Origin: Drosophila persimilis | Taxonomy: Eukaryota > Arthropoda > Insecta > Diptera > Drosophilidae | Length of the DNA stretch: 64,000 nucleotides | Assembly: GCF_003286085.1 (NCBI RefSeq) | Contig: NW_020825288.1 | Location: forward strand, 7,440,001 to 7,504,000 | Reading direction: 5' to 3' | In this document: piece by piece, positions 1 through 12,030 of the stretch | How positions within the stretch are numbered: the first letter of the stretch is position 1 | Layout of the letters: every line of letters starts with the position of its first letter | The notes under the pieces: model-generated | What the model was told of the DNA's origin: nothing | Seen by the model: only the letters and a program-made list of their open reading frames with translations | Database searches by the model: none | Translations under genes and position numbers: made by a program

Positions 1-3000
1 TGGCAGATCGCAGCCTCAGTCCACAGGCCACATCAAAGGATACTCGGCACAGTCGGCGGCCCCCAAATGGAGGCAGGCACCGCGCATCCATCCCATGCGG
101 CGCGGGCAGCAGTCACTCATAAGGGGCAACACGCAATCCGAGGCCTCCATGCTTATGGGCTCCAATCGTTCCGGCTCTCCAACAGCTCTGCTCTGCTCCT
201 CTTTTGTGTACAAATGGCAATGAAGCAACAGCATGACGTTGTGCAGCCTTAAATTATCATATGCCCCAGCAGTCGCCGGGCACTGCCAGCAACAACAATC
301 AGTCGTCCCATCCCCATGCCCCATGCCCCATGCCGCATGCCCCATACCCGCCGAACCCCGTCTCCGAAAGGCAGCCAAAAGGCTTTAGAGACTCTCTCAA
401 AATCGCGCATCCTGCTGTGAGCCGCATTTACGTTCGATTTTTAATTTGAATAGTAATTCCCCTCCCCCCCCATTCCCCATCCAATCCTCAGCCTCTGTGG
501 ATTTCTTTTTTACTCTTTTTTTTTTTTAATTATGAGCAAAAAAATCAACTTAAATAATATTTATGCATATGCGCTTTTCGATTTAAATAAGTTTCTTTTA
601 TTCTGGCTGCCCCGCCTTAGAGAGCTGATTGGTCGTGCAGCTGGGGATCGGAGATCGGAGTGTCAGACCAGACGGAGGCATTGGCATTCCTCTTGGCTTG
701 CCCTCTCAAGTGTTTGACTTGAAGAGCTCTGGTTGGGCATAGAATGTGAGGAAAAGACCCATCAAAAGATAGGAAATACAAGGAAGGGAAATCAGTTCGA
801 GCATCTTCATTCTTAACTAAATGTAGTTCCCCTGCCCACCACAAGATATATGGGCTCTATCTGCGGGCATCCATCAATCCCAGATGGTAAGATGGTAAGA
901 GCCCGTGCAAAGCGCCACTCCTGCCAATAAAGTGCACAAACGCGACAACCAGAGTTATGGATGCCCAAAGCACACCGCAGATAGACTAAACAGCCCGAAG
1001 AATGATGATAATGTGATCCACTGATGAGCTACAACAGCTCCAATCTTCGAGAGGCTGCTGCTGCATTAACATAAATAAAAGAAAAACGAAACGAAAATCG
1101 AAAAAGGAAAGATTTCGGTTTGGTTTCTTTTTATCAAATTTGAAAATATCAACATAAACATGAAATAAATGTGTCCGTTGATAGTCTTATACACAATTCA
1201 GATGCGTATCTGAAGAGTCCGTCTCTGTGCTGGACATGGTCCCAGTATCGGAATCGGTCTCGGTCTCTGGTCTCTGGTCTCTGGTCCCCACAATGCCACA
1301 CAAAAAGGGGTCGTGGATGGGTCAAGCCAAATGCGATCAGACTTCAGATCGCAGCACGTTGTTGCCCTCGTCTTCGTCTTCGTCTTCGGATTGGGACTGG
1401 GATTCGGTTGGGTCGGCCAATTTGAATTTCGTTTGTGGCGGCCACATTAAAATACTCAATGTGTAAGGTCTTAAATTTAAATTTGAAATCCATAAGCCAT
1501 TCAATACAACATTCATAGTTTGTTCTCGCTCGAATAGGGACCGGGGTAGGGGCTGGGGACCCCGTCCAGCTCTTGATTTGATTTGCATCTAAATCAGTTA
1601 GTGAAATCACACACAGACCCACAGATACGTCTGCAGGCAATGCATTGGCCCAATCTGTTTTTCAACCCATCCATAACTCTTGCCTCAAGTTGAGTTCGGT
1701 TCAGTTGGATTTTCCTCGCCCTGGCTGCTCAGAATCTTAATAAATTTCGTTGGTTTTGTTTTCATTCTAAGTGTTGGCTGCGATGACTTTGATTGCCATT
1801 GGCCCCTGGCAGCAGTGGCAGGCCTGGCAGGCCTGGTAGCTCTCGGAGAGAGGTCATTAATATTTCAAACATAGCCAAAGATAAGTTATGGGTTCCCCCA
1901 TGGTGTGTGTTGCGGGTGGAAGCCAACATCTGTTGGCCCTGAAATTCGGTAATGCACATCTCGATTGGGCTTATCGGCTATTTCTGCTACGGAATGTCAA
2001 CTGCTCGTGCTGGACAACGACAACCTGCTGTCTTCGGCTGACATACACACATGGCCAGAACACACCGAAATTGCTCGGGCCACATTTGAACAAGAGCGTC
2101 AATGTGACGGAAACGTTGGATGGGACGGGACATTGGTCGCATGTTTTCGGCGCACTTGAGAGATTAAAGCGATTAACATTTGTTCCATGTCCGCCTGTCC
2201 TCGGTCTTGTCTCCGTCCCGGTCTGTCGTCCGTTTGCCGACCTGCAGGTCGTTGCGCATGCGCCTTCGTCTTGGCCATCTTCTGTCGCTGTCTTAGCCAT
2301 TGCCTGCCTCCTACCAAAGTCGGTCGAGTTCTGGGTAAGCGCGCGCATAAATCACACGCCCTGACACTTGTCCAGAAAGTTGTCAGTTTACGGCCTGGCC
2401 ACGACCTGGCCTGCACCTGTGGCCACGGCCACCGTCTCGGCTGGGTTAAAAGTTCACCTGGGATGGGATTTTCTTGGCTCTGGTCTCGTCTCTGGTTTTA
2501 CAAGCATCATTACGCCTTGTTTCCGTTCGCTGGGATACCAGTCCCAGTCCCTGGCATAAGCATTATCTAATAGTTATAGTTTTAATTGCTATTTAAGTTG
2601 CGTTTCCGGCAAAACGCGACCGGAAAGTTCGTGCCCATAATTCTATCCGAAGGGTGAGGAGTCCCAGTGTGTGTGGTCATCCCATCCCATCCCATCCGAT
2701 CTGAGTCATGGCGACATTTATGCTCGTTTTATGGACTGCTTCCACAGAAAGCTTTCAAATTGGCATTATAATGGCAGTACTTCTCAACAAAGATACTAAT
2801 CGCCCGTGTGTTATGGCCATCTCATCTGAGAGTCGGAGGCAGAGACACGAGGGCGTCTCTTATGGCCAAAACTCATGAGCATTGTCTGGCATTGTCTTTT
2901 CTTGTCTTTTCCCTCGTCTTTTTTTATTAGATTTTAAAAGAATTTGATTGAATTTACTGTGGGAGCTGCTGGTATTCATAATTAGATAGATGGCTGTTGG

Positions 3001-4609
3001 ATGTGAAAGATACACACGTTTCTACACGAGTAGATATTAATGCAGATGGACAGATACATATGTATAGATATATTTAGTTACAAGGCAGTATATATATAGA
3101 CTATTATATGGATGGAAGATAGATGAATGATAGCAGATGAATGGCAGGAAAAACAAATGGTTATATACAGATATATAGAGAGTATCTGAGACTATTTATT
3201 TTCACGATAAAATGTGTAGATACCACCGCAAATGTAGATTGATGAGATACTATATATCAAGATATATCAAATTGTCTTTCAATAGATAAAAACTCTCAGG
3301 GCTTTTTACTGGGGGTTATCATTGCAAACGAATCGGAATGTAAAAGTATAGTTCGGCAAGGGAATTTTATTATTAGTTATGGAATAACAAAGTACATTTT
3401 TTAAATAGAAAATTCGACAAATTCCCCCCTATCTATTCCTCACTTTGGAACATTCCTTCTACCTATCTACACGCATTTGTAGGAGGTCTTAAGTTCTTAA
3501 CATCGAACATAATCACTTTCTTTCATGCCCATAACTCATGATGAACACAAACCATTCCCCTTTCAGAGTCAGCTCTAGAACATCTCCCACACACATTTCC
3601 CCATTTCCCCCATTTTCCCTCAGAGTGAGACCCAGCCGTAATTCTCACATGGATTTTCATGCATTCGGATTTATGTTAATCCATCTAAATAGCTGCCAAC
3701 AGCTCGGACATATGCACGACTATATTTGCCTGATGTGTCCAGGATTGATCTCCACCTAAGCCCGGACCCACACACCCACCCCTCCGATAGGCCGCTGTGG
3801 TGGTACCTGTGTGGACCCGCACATTTATCCGATGGATACTATCTGGATACCCTGTGCCTGTTACCCCGTTTAGCCTTTTGTCGGGCTTGTCTGTCCCTGT
3901 CCCAGCGGCTGGCTTTTCTAGAAAACAATTTAAATTGATTTCAATCAAGAAATGCCTTTTTGTTTTCGGGATTGTGATTCTGATTCTTACTTTTTTTTTT
4001 CAATTTTTTCGGTTTTGTTTTTGTCTTTCTTTCTGGCACTTGGCGCGATCATGGATTGGATTGCTCTTTCTTCTGTCGGTAGGTAAAGGTTTTTCGGATT
4101 TCGGATTTCGGATTTTGGTTTTCAGTTTTTGGGAAAAAGGGACACACGCTTTCAGCGTAAAGATCGCATTTAAACGAAACAAAATTTGACTTTATAATAA
4201 TGCCAGGGGATGCCTGGCCCGTCTCTCGGCTCTCGGCTGTCGGCTGTCGGGGTGTCCGTCTAAGCCAGCATATCCAGTCACCCAAACCGAACGTACGAGC
4301 CAACGAGCGATCCACAAGATACAATACCGGATTATACGCCTTTTGTTGGCCGTTGTTCTTGTTGTTGCCGCGTGGTATGTAGATAGATATGGCGGCATGG
4401 CATGGAGCTCTGCGACTCTTTCTGTGGGCATTCTTTCGCCTTCCTCCCTTTTCCCTTTTGTGTGCGTGTCTCTTTTTGGTTCGTTTTGTGTGTCGTTTCG
4501 TTTTGTCTCTTTTCCCATTCGACTTGATTGAAAATCTAGAAAATCAGGTTAATAGCTTAGGTGACAGCCGCCAATACGTATGCTCGTATGCGGTTGGATT
4601 GTTTAGAAC

Positions 4610-4610
<1 letters not shown>

Positions 4611-4638
<28 letters not shown>
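4611..4638. repeat. (AC)14 microsatellite
   Basis: Uninterrupted AC dinucleotides. Confidence 0.95.
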
Positions 4639-4640
<2 letters not shown>

Positions 4641-7334
4641 GAGTTCGGTTCGTGTGCCCTGATAAGATTGATTTGAACTCGAGATACTTTCGGGAGATGG
4701 AGCCTACGACTGGATCTTGGTCTGGGGACTGTGGCTGCGCCGCCGCCTGTCCATAAAAGCGTCATATGTGCTCACATTAAAGGCGGCACTGCCACAGCCA
4801 CAGCCCTCTGGCGATCGATCCCAGAGCAGGTCTCGCCGCGATCTCTATGGCTCATTGTGATCGGCACTCAATTAGTTGGTTTGATGTAACTTTTGTCAGT
4901 CCGATGGGGTCGGGGCCGGGGCCGGGGGGAAGTCTCGGCAGACAGCGTGTCAGTGTCGGTGCTTTTGGAGCCTTTATGCTCACGTCTGCGGCATGAATAT
5001 GCAGAATCTTGCCGCAACTTGACGAGAAGTACTCCCCATACACGAGCACCCATAGAATAGATAGATATCTGTGTGTATCTATGTATGTATTTTCAATTAC
5101 CAACTTTGGCCTTTTGCATTTGCTGGCCTTTGCTTTTGCTGGGGCTGTTATCAAAAGAGAAATCTCTTTGTAATTGATTTTGTTGTGTGCCATGCCCCAT
5201 TACTGCTGGCATCTCTTATTCGTCTATTGTCATAGATTCGTAGCTCTTTTTGTTTCTCACTTCTTGTTGTTGTTTGGCATTACCTCTAATAGCTGTTTAG
5301 TTTCGTTTTGGCCGCGAGTGCCGGCAAAAACCGTTTCATTGTCGATTTGTTGCGCCTCGGCCTGAAATATTTTTGGCCTTTGAATTGGCTTTGATTGTAA
5401 TGGAAGTTGAGGGGTTAGGCGATCAATTTATCCGTTTGTATACGGAATTATTGTTGATGTAATCCGAGGAAGAAGTTGATTAATTTTGTTGGAGAAGAGT
5501 CATAAATTGGCATCGTGATCATGTAAAGAACACTTTAAGAGTAAAATGTTACCTTATATCATTTTGATGATCCCCTGTCATAGGATGTATATATCTTTAT
5601 CTGTATATATTAATATATTGATCAAAAAGTAATACGATAAAAAATAAAACCTGAATATTTTGTGTGATCTAAACCTATAAATATTTATTATTTCCTCAAT
5701 CGTTTCTTTAATCTAAAGATCATAATTTTTCACAATACTTTTCGTATAGAAGATCTACCACAGTCCTGGCCGGATTATAAGATCAATTGTAGACACATTG
5801 CAATTGAAATACACTCGATTTACAGCTCTCTAATCCCATCTACAATCTGATCTAACAATCATCTCAATTTTCATATTTTTCAAACTCAAATCGATAAATG
5901 CTTGCAGCCTCGTGACTTCCACATCACGTCTTCCACAATGAATACCTAATCGATAAATTCCATTGGATAGATCGCTTGCTATGGTATTTGTCATTTGTCT
6001 GAGCACACGTTGCTGTAATTGATTCTGATTTGCATTAGCCTTTGGCTTGGCACATCGCAAACTGGCAAATCCGGACATTCACACACCATTTGCGGACCTA
6101 ATTCCCATTCACAGTGCCACATTAGCGGCAACGTCTAACAAGCAATTAGCGGGTAATGCTGATTTGAAAAACCACCTGAGGTTTTCCATCTCTGATGCAG
6201 CTTTTGGGCTGTGAGGGAGATCTTTCACTTGCTGCTGGTGCTGCTGCGGGCCCAGGCCCAGCCTCGACTTGAACACTTTTCTAATTATTTTTCATTACTC
6301 GGGCTGTCGCATCGCCCGGGCCGGGGACATAAAATCATTTAGTTTATTGGGCCATCACTCATTTGCCGAGAGCTGAGCTTTTGCGGTCGCCATTACATTG
6401 AGTTATGAAATGAATTTCAAATTTCGCGCAAAGAGCGTAAAAATAATTACAAACTAAACACTGCATGGTCCCCCGGCCCCCCGGACCCCGGTTCCCCTCC
6501 CATTGATACGCGCTCAAATGCATTTGTGATTTATCAGCCAGACAGGCCCCAGTAGCCAGTAGCCAGAGCTAGGCTGGAGCCCGGCCAGAAGCCAGTAGCT
6601 CATCAGCTACCAGTACTACCAGCCATGGCCACATGGCCACATGGCTACTGGTGCTGGCACTGGCACTGGCACTGGGACTGGCTTTGGCTCTGGTCGTGGC
6701 TAGCAAAGCTTTGAATCTGGCTCTGACTGTGGCTCAGCGTGCATTCTTGGCGTTTGCTAAATTGAAAACTTTTCGCATTAAGTTTATGTGTCCCAGGGGG
6801 GACGGGGAGGGGCGGGTGTGTGGAGTATGTTTTGTGTGCCGAGTTACAAATCAGTTTTCATAAGAACTTCCATTGGCTGCTGGCTCAGATATGATCAAAT
6901 GTCAGGCCAGGCCCCAGCTACACTCCGCAACAAGGCAATAGGTCTGCTAAATCATGACGTGGGGGTCCCTCTAAAACTCTTCCTTCAATTATGAATGTTT
7001 TTATGTGAGCTGCCAACAATTGGTTATTTGTTAGTGGTTAAAGAATCCTTTCAAATCGCAATACTTCACATTCCTCAGGCCATCAATTGGTGTAATTGTC
7101 TTTAACCTGTTTGATTGTCCATTCCTGTTGGCCAGTGCTCCATCTCTCTTGCCGACTCTTTGTATAATTTCTGCCATGTAAATCGCTTGAAAATTATAAG
7201 CCAGGCCCGCAATGATGCACCCCATGGCGAGCCACAGACAACACAACACAACACAGATGTGACCAACGGATGAGATGAGCCACAAAAGGCTGCAGAGGCA
7301 TGGGAGAAAAATGGCAATGTTTCGAGCAATTTTC

Positions 7335-7434
7335 ATTATAATTAAATGCACCAGAGAGCCGTCGAGCCGAGCCGAGCCGATCCGATCCGAGCCGGGACAG
7401 GAGGCCAGCGAAAATTATTATAATTAAATGCACC
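7335..7434. repeat. two exact 18-bp copies of an ATTATAATTAAATGCACC element
   Basis: Identical 18-mers lie at 7335-7352 and 7417-7434. They are separated by GAGCCGAGCCGA- and GATCCGATCCGA-type repeats. The element carries a TAATTA homeodomain-type core. Confidence 0.75.
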
Positions 7435-10400
7435 CGCCAATGCGCATTTCAAGCGAATTGTTTTATAATTTCGGATCAAGAACTGCAGCTGGCTCGGGTA
7501 CGGATACGGGTACGGGTTCGGTTTCTGTTGCACCTGATCGGCTTACTTGGCAATAAACTAAATATTTCCGCCCTGAAATTTATTTTATTTCGATATTTGC
7601 TTAAGACAAGCCGCGACAGGACAGTTGGAGAATTGTTTAACAATATTTTGATAGCCGTTGCCCGGGGCATAGCAAATTAGCTGCCCGCCGATTCTCTCCT
7701 GCATCGATCGATCGGGAAGATGATCGTTCTGTAAAGATGTGCATAAATGCATGTCATTGCATCCATCTGGTGCTTGTGGCAGGGACTGCACGGATGGATG
7801 GATGGATATGTAACACCTTTTGGTGTCGTCTCAAAATGAATATGTCAAAATGTACAATTCTCGTGAGCTGATGATGATCACACGCGCCAAGCCAAGGGGG
7901 ACCCACGATGACAACACACAAAATATGAAAACGTTTTGAGAAATGTTTCTTTTAAAAAACTCTCAGAACCTATGGGCAGCACTTGTGCGCCAAAAACGGT
8001 AAGGAAACCGCCGACCGATGGCCACACTCCACTCCACTCCATTCCATTCCACTTCAGAGATGATAATAAATCAAGGCGCATTAAAAGTGTTTTCAATTTC
8101 ATCGTAACTCGGAACGCAACCTGCTCAAGCCTGGCCCTCCTGTCCTCCTGTCTCCGGATCTGGATCTCCAGCTGAATCCAAATCTGAAGTAGAGGATGAG
8201 TTCGGAGATGAAGTTGCTCAGGTTGATGTGGATGATGTGGCTGTTGCTGTGTTGTTGTTGTTGTCCCACGTCATGTTCTACATGTCTGTGCGTCTCATTT
8301 GAAGGTTGCCGCTGCTGGCCAGAAAACCCAAGAAAGAGAAACTGGCCCATGATTTATGTCTATTGGGAGTTTCGATCATTTGGGCTGACCAGCCTTTTTG
8401 GGGGGTAGCCAAGTAGCCCGAACCAATAATATACTCGTATATATGATTATTTATTGATTCCGTTTATGGGCTCGACCATTGTCTCTCGGAGTTTGTGTGG
8501 CGCCTCCCTGTGGCTTTTCACGCATGCGCGCGAATTTCTTGGATTTTCCTTCTCCGTCTCCTTCATTTTAATTTCGTTCAGTTTTGTTTTGTCGAATTCG
8601 TTGCGCATTCCACTGTGCGCGCCATTTCGTTACGCCGAGTGAGGGATCGAGATATGTGCATGGCGGCGTCTCGCAGCTGACGAGTTCAAGATGGATCGTT
8701 CCACTCCGGACCCAACCCAGCCCGATCCAATCCGACCTGGCCAGACCAGACCGCCTCCTGTGCAGTAGCGGGCCAGCAGCGCCACAGCCCCCCCATTAGT
8801 GGCGCCCCCTCCACATGGTATCTGGCGGAACACACACATGCATCATGTCACTGGGCTAATAAAACGTTTGACAAATGATTTGACATTCTCATTTAGGCAA
8901 ATGGGCGAAACGTTTTCACTTTCATTGACGCGGGTCCGTTCATCCTGGATTTGTTTCCATAACTCTGCTGACAGCGCATGCGGGCCCATACCCATTCCCC
9001 ATTCCCAATTCCATTCCGTGGCTGTACTCGTACTTCTCCAATTTGAACTTGAGGGATAAGTAGTCAGTCATTATCGTGGCATTTGATGAGCCATAGATTG
9101 ACAACAATTGCCTCTACTTGGTGGGCTGAATAATGAAGACAAAGCGAAGCTCTAATGAAGTTCACAAATTAAATGCTAGAATTCCAGAGTCATGGATATG
9201 CCCAACTAATGGCACTTTCTGCCACTTAAATGTGTTGAATCTAACGTTATTCCCACGTTTATAAATGTCAGTTTTGAGTACAACTGTTTCTAATAAGATT
9301 AAGCTATCTGAGAGATACATTGCATATATATCAATTTAAGCGGAAATATATATGGGAAGAGCTATATAGTGATGTACAATCCTAATTTATATGTACATAT
9401 ATGTATGTTTTAACAGTAAATAAAGATAATGAAATAATTATATGCCTAAATTATGATCATGGCTACGATGAATCTGAATCTGAATCTGAAGAGGAAGCTA
9501 TGAATATACATAAGACTATGCTAATTTCAGAGTCGTAGAGCTCTATTAATGGAGATGTCCATGTATACAGCTGCCTAAGTTTTACAAAGGCAAATAAAAT
9601 TAAAATTTTCAGATTTCCCAACTGTCTTTCCCCCTCCCAATATTTAGGCATTGTAATCCATTTCAATTTGAATTGCCCTGCTCCAGTGGCCTGCATTTTC
9701 ACGGTTTTCAGTTTCCCTATACCTATACCCCAATCGAAAGCCATCATAGAGCGTAACGAGCGAAAACCGCACAGTTTCAAAAATAGGTTTCACATGATTC
9801 GATTATGGCTGTGAAATGCATGAAGAGCTCTCACACATTCAGAGATCGAAACAGAGCAGATGAATACCGAAGAGGCCAGAGGGCTGGCCGTGTGGATGGT
9901 TGGTTCTGTTCTGTAGTATGCTTTAGCAACAGAAGGCGTCATGTCCCTAATTCAATGTGTCAATTGTGTAGCATCGCCGTCAGAGCCACGGATAGCCCTT
10001 TCCTGCCTCCGTTCCAGAGCGGAGCTCTCGTCATCGTCATCGCCATCGCCATCGTTGGCGGTGGTTTCTGCTGCTGGTTCTGTTTCTGTTTCAGTTTCAT
10101 TTTCTGTTTCAGGGTCTGAAGAAAAAGGGAGTTTGATTAATGTAAAAGCTGCCACTGATATGTCACACGCATGTCAAATTCTGACATTTGACATTTTGCC
10201 CAGACGCCGCCGACGCTTCCACCGTGCCACCATGCCACCATGCCACCGTGCCTCCTGCCTGCCTGTGCCAGCTCCTGGTTGGATGAGCAACTGGCTGCCA
10301 ACCACCAGCAGCTTGAGTGCCGAGGCCTTGTTTGCTTTTTTCTGTTTTTTTTTTTGTTTTTTTAATATATGGCATCACTGGGGGAGGATGCAGAGAGGGC

Positions 10401-10974
10401 ACTCAATGCGTTAATACATCCGTTAGAGTTCCATTTTGTTTGTGTGAGCTCGGTTCCCCCTTCGGCCGTGTACCGCCGCGGCACCGGCCGTCCGGGTCGC
10501 GGGAGGGATCTCACATCCTTCCTGCTGGCACTTGACAACGACGACATTTGCGCATAAAAAATGCAACATTATTTGACTGCGAATTAATGTTAAATTGTTG
10601 TACCGAAAATGAGGATTCCACTCCGACTACGAGTCCGGGACGGGTCGGGTCGGTCCGTTGATGTGGGAAATGTCACTTTTTGACAGGCAGGCCGGCGGAG
10701 GCAGCGTGGCAGTGAGACGGGGCAATGCCGACAAGTGTTGGGATTGTTGTTACCGTACACATTTTGATAAATATTTAATTATATTTTGTATCCATCTCCA
10801 TTTCGGTTCGAGCTTCGTTGCTGCATCGACCCACGCCAGCATACCCCTCCCATCTCCCGTCCACCATCAGACCCACCGTACCACGTTCTTCTCTAAACAT
10901 TTGATTAATCACAGGCCAACGAAATATTTCACACACTCTGGACCCCGAGATCAAAGCGATCCTCATGCGGTACG

Positions 10975-11035
10975 TCAGATTCGTTCAGTTCGCGCGGGGC
11001 TTTCGACTAGTCGCGGAACGGACCCAGTGAGTGAA
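10975..11035 (+). promoter_or_regulatory. weak core-promoter-like sequence
   Basis: A TCAGTT initiator match at 10985-10990 sits in a short CpG-rich patch and is followed by a GTGAGT donor-like word at 11027. No DPE or TATA box sits at a proper distance. This is a low-confidence pointer to a possible non-coding transcript start. Confidence 0.15.
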
Positions 11036-11679
11036 ACTATTCGCGCATTATGTCTAAATAAACAAACAGTAAACCAAACGAATCTCAGATCGATCCACAT
11101 CCATCCAAAAAAGAATTCGTTGTTTTCCTAACATTCGATCGATAGTAGGCCAGAGGCCCAGTAAGATGTACGGCGCCCCCCCACCCCCTCCCCCAATCGC
11201 GCTCCCTGCGCCACTCTTCAGCGAACATGTGTGGGTGGAAAATTTATTTGAAAAACAATTTTCATGAAAAGTATGCGCATACAAAACTGACAGCTTTTGG
11301 TTGTAAGAGAAAAATCAACAAACTTGCCAGCGCGCGGGGATTATAAATCTGCAGTCCCCACTGACCCCAAATGTGGGTATGCTGGAGTGCTGGAGGGTAG
11401 AGTGGCAGTGCCAGTGGGAGTGGGAGTGGGGGAGTGCCAAGAGCCGGCTGAGGAATGCCGAGTAATCTGAGTAGCGCGAAATAATTGTTAGTCTTGCTAG
11501 AAGTTTTTTGAATTGAGAGGTTTCTTATGGAGTTTGGTTGAGAAATATATACACCTACTCCAAAAATGATAAACAAAATACACAAAAATCTGCTTGTATG
11601 AAAATCCTATAAAAGGAGTTATTATTACTTATCTTTATTATATAAAAATTGTTTGATTCGTGGTCCGATATTTTACTCA

Positions 11680-12030
11680 TAATAAGGCGAGCGAGTCTAA
11701 CGACCGAAGCGAGTGAGCCGGGGGCTTGCTCCCAACCAAAGCGAGTGTGTAGGGAGCTTGCTTCCCAGGCTGTTACAAATTTCTATAGAAATCGCTCAAA
11801 AGATATTTAAAGTCAGTTTGATTTTCAATACTATGCAAAATGATTTTAAATTTATTATACCCGATAATAAAAATTAGTATTGGGGTATATTCGATTTGTG
11901 GTGAAAATGGATGTATGTAACTTCCAGAAGGAATCGTTTCCGACCCCATAAAGTATATATATTCTTGATGAGCATCAATAGCCGAGTCGATCCCTGGTTA
12001 AAGTATAATTAAACGGAAAGGGGTGAATGT
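11680..12030. mobile_element. remnant of a DINE-1/SGM-like interspersed repeat
   Basis: The stretch from 11856 contains TATACCC facing GGGTATA (11883-11889). It is followed by wording very typical of dispersed Drosophila elements: GGAATCGTTTCCGACCCC, then ATAAAGTATATATATTC, then TCAATAGCCGAGTCGAT. I recognise this from DINE-1/INE-1 and related SGM/ISY helentron-type repeats, though similar blocks occur in other families. On its left (11686-11770) is a separate CpG-rich segment with GAAGCGAGTGAGCC and GGGGGCTTGCT words that also looks repetitive. No coding capacity remains. The outer ends are not certain. Confidence 0.6.

Larger units (their letters stand above)
1..10970. other. gene-free stretch
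   Basis: No supported coding exon on either strand. Open frames here are short, overlap in several phases and are dominated by simple sequence. Content: a C8 run near 461-468, poly-T/poly-A runs, TCTCGG/TCTCTGG repeats (1250-1285), an AT-rich part with many GATA/TAGATA words (2980-3270), the (AC)14 run, the paired 18-mers at 7335-7434 and many CTGG/CCAG-rich stretches (6540-6730). No transposon was recognised. Confidence 0.7.

Noticed and set aside
10658-11131. Frame of 157 codons on the + strand
   Set aside because: No recognisable domain. It runs through AT-rich and CpG-rich patches without codon-like periodicity.
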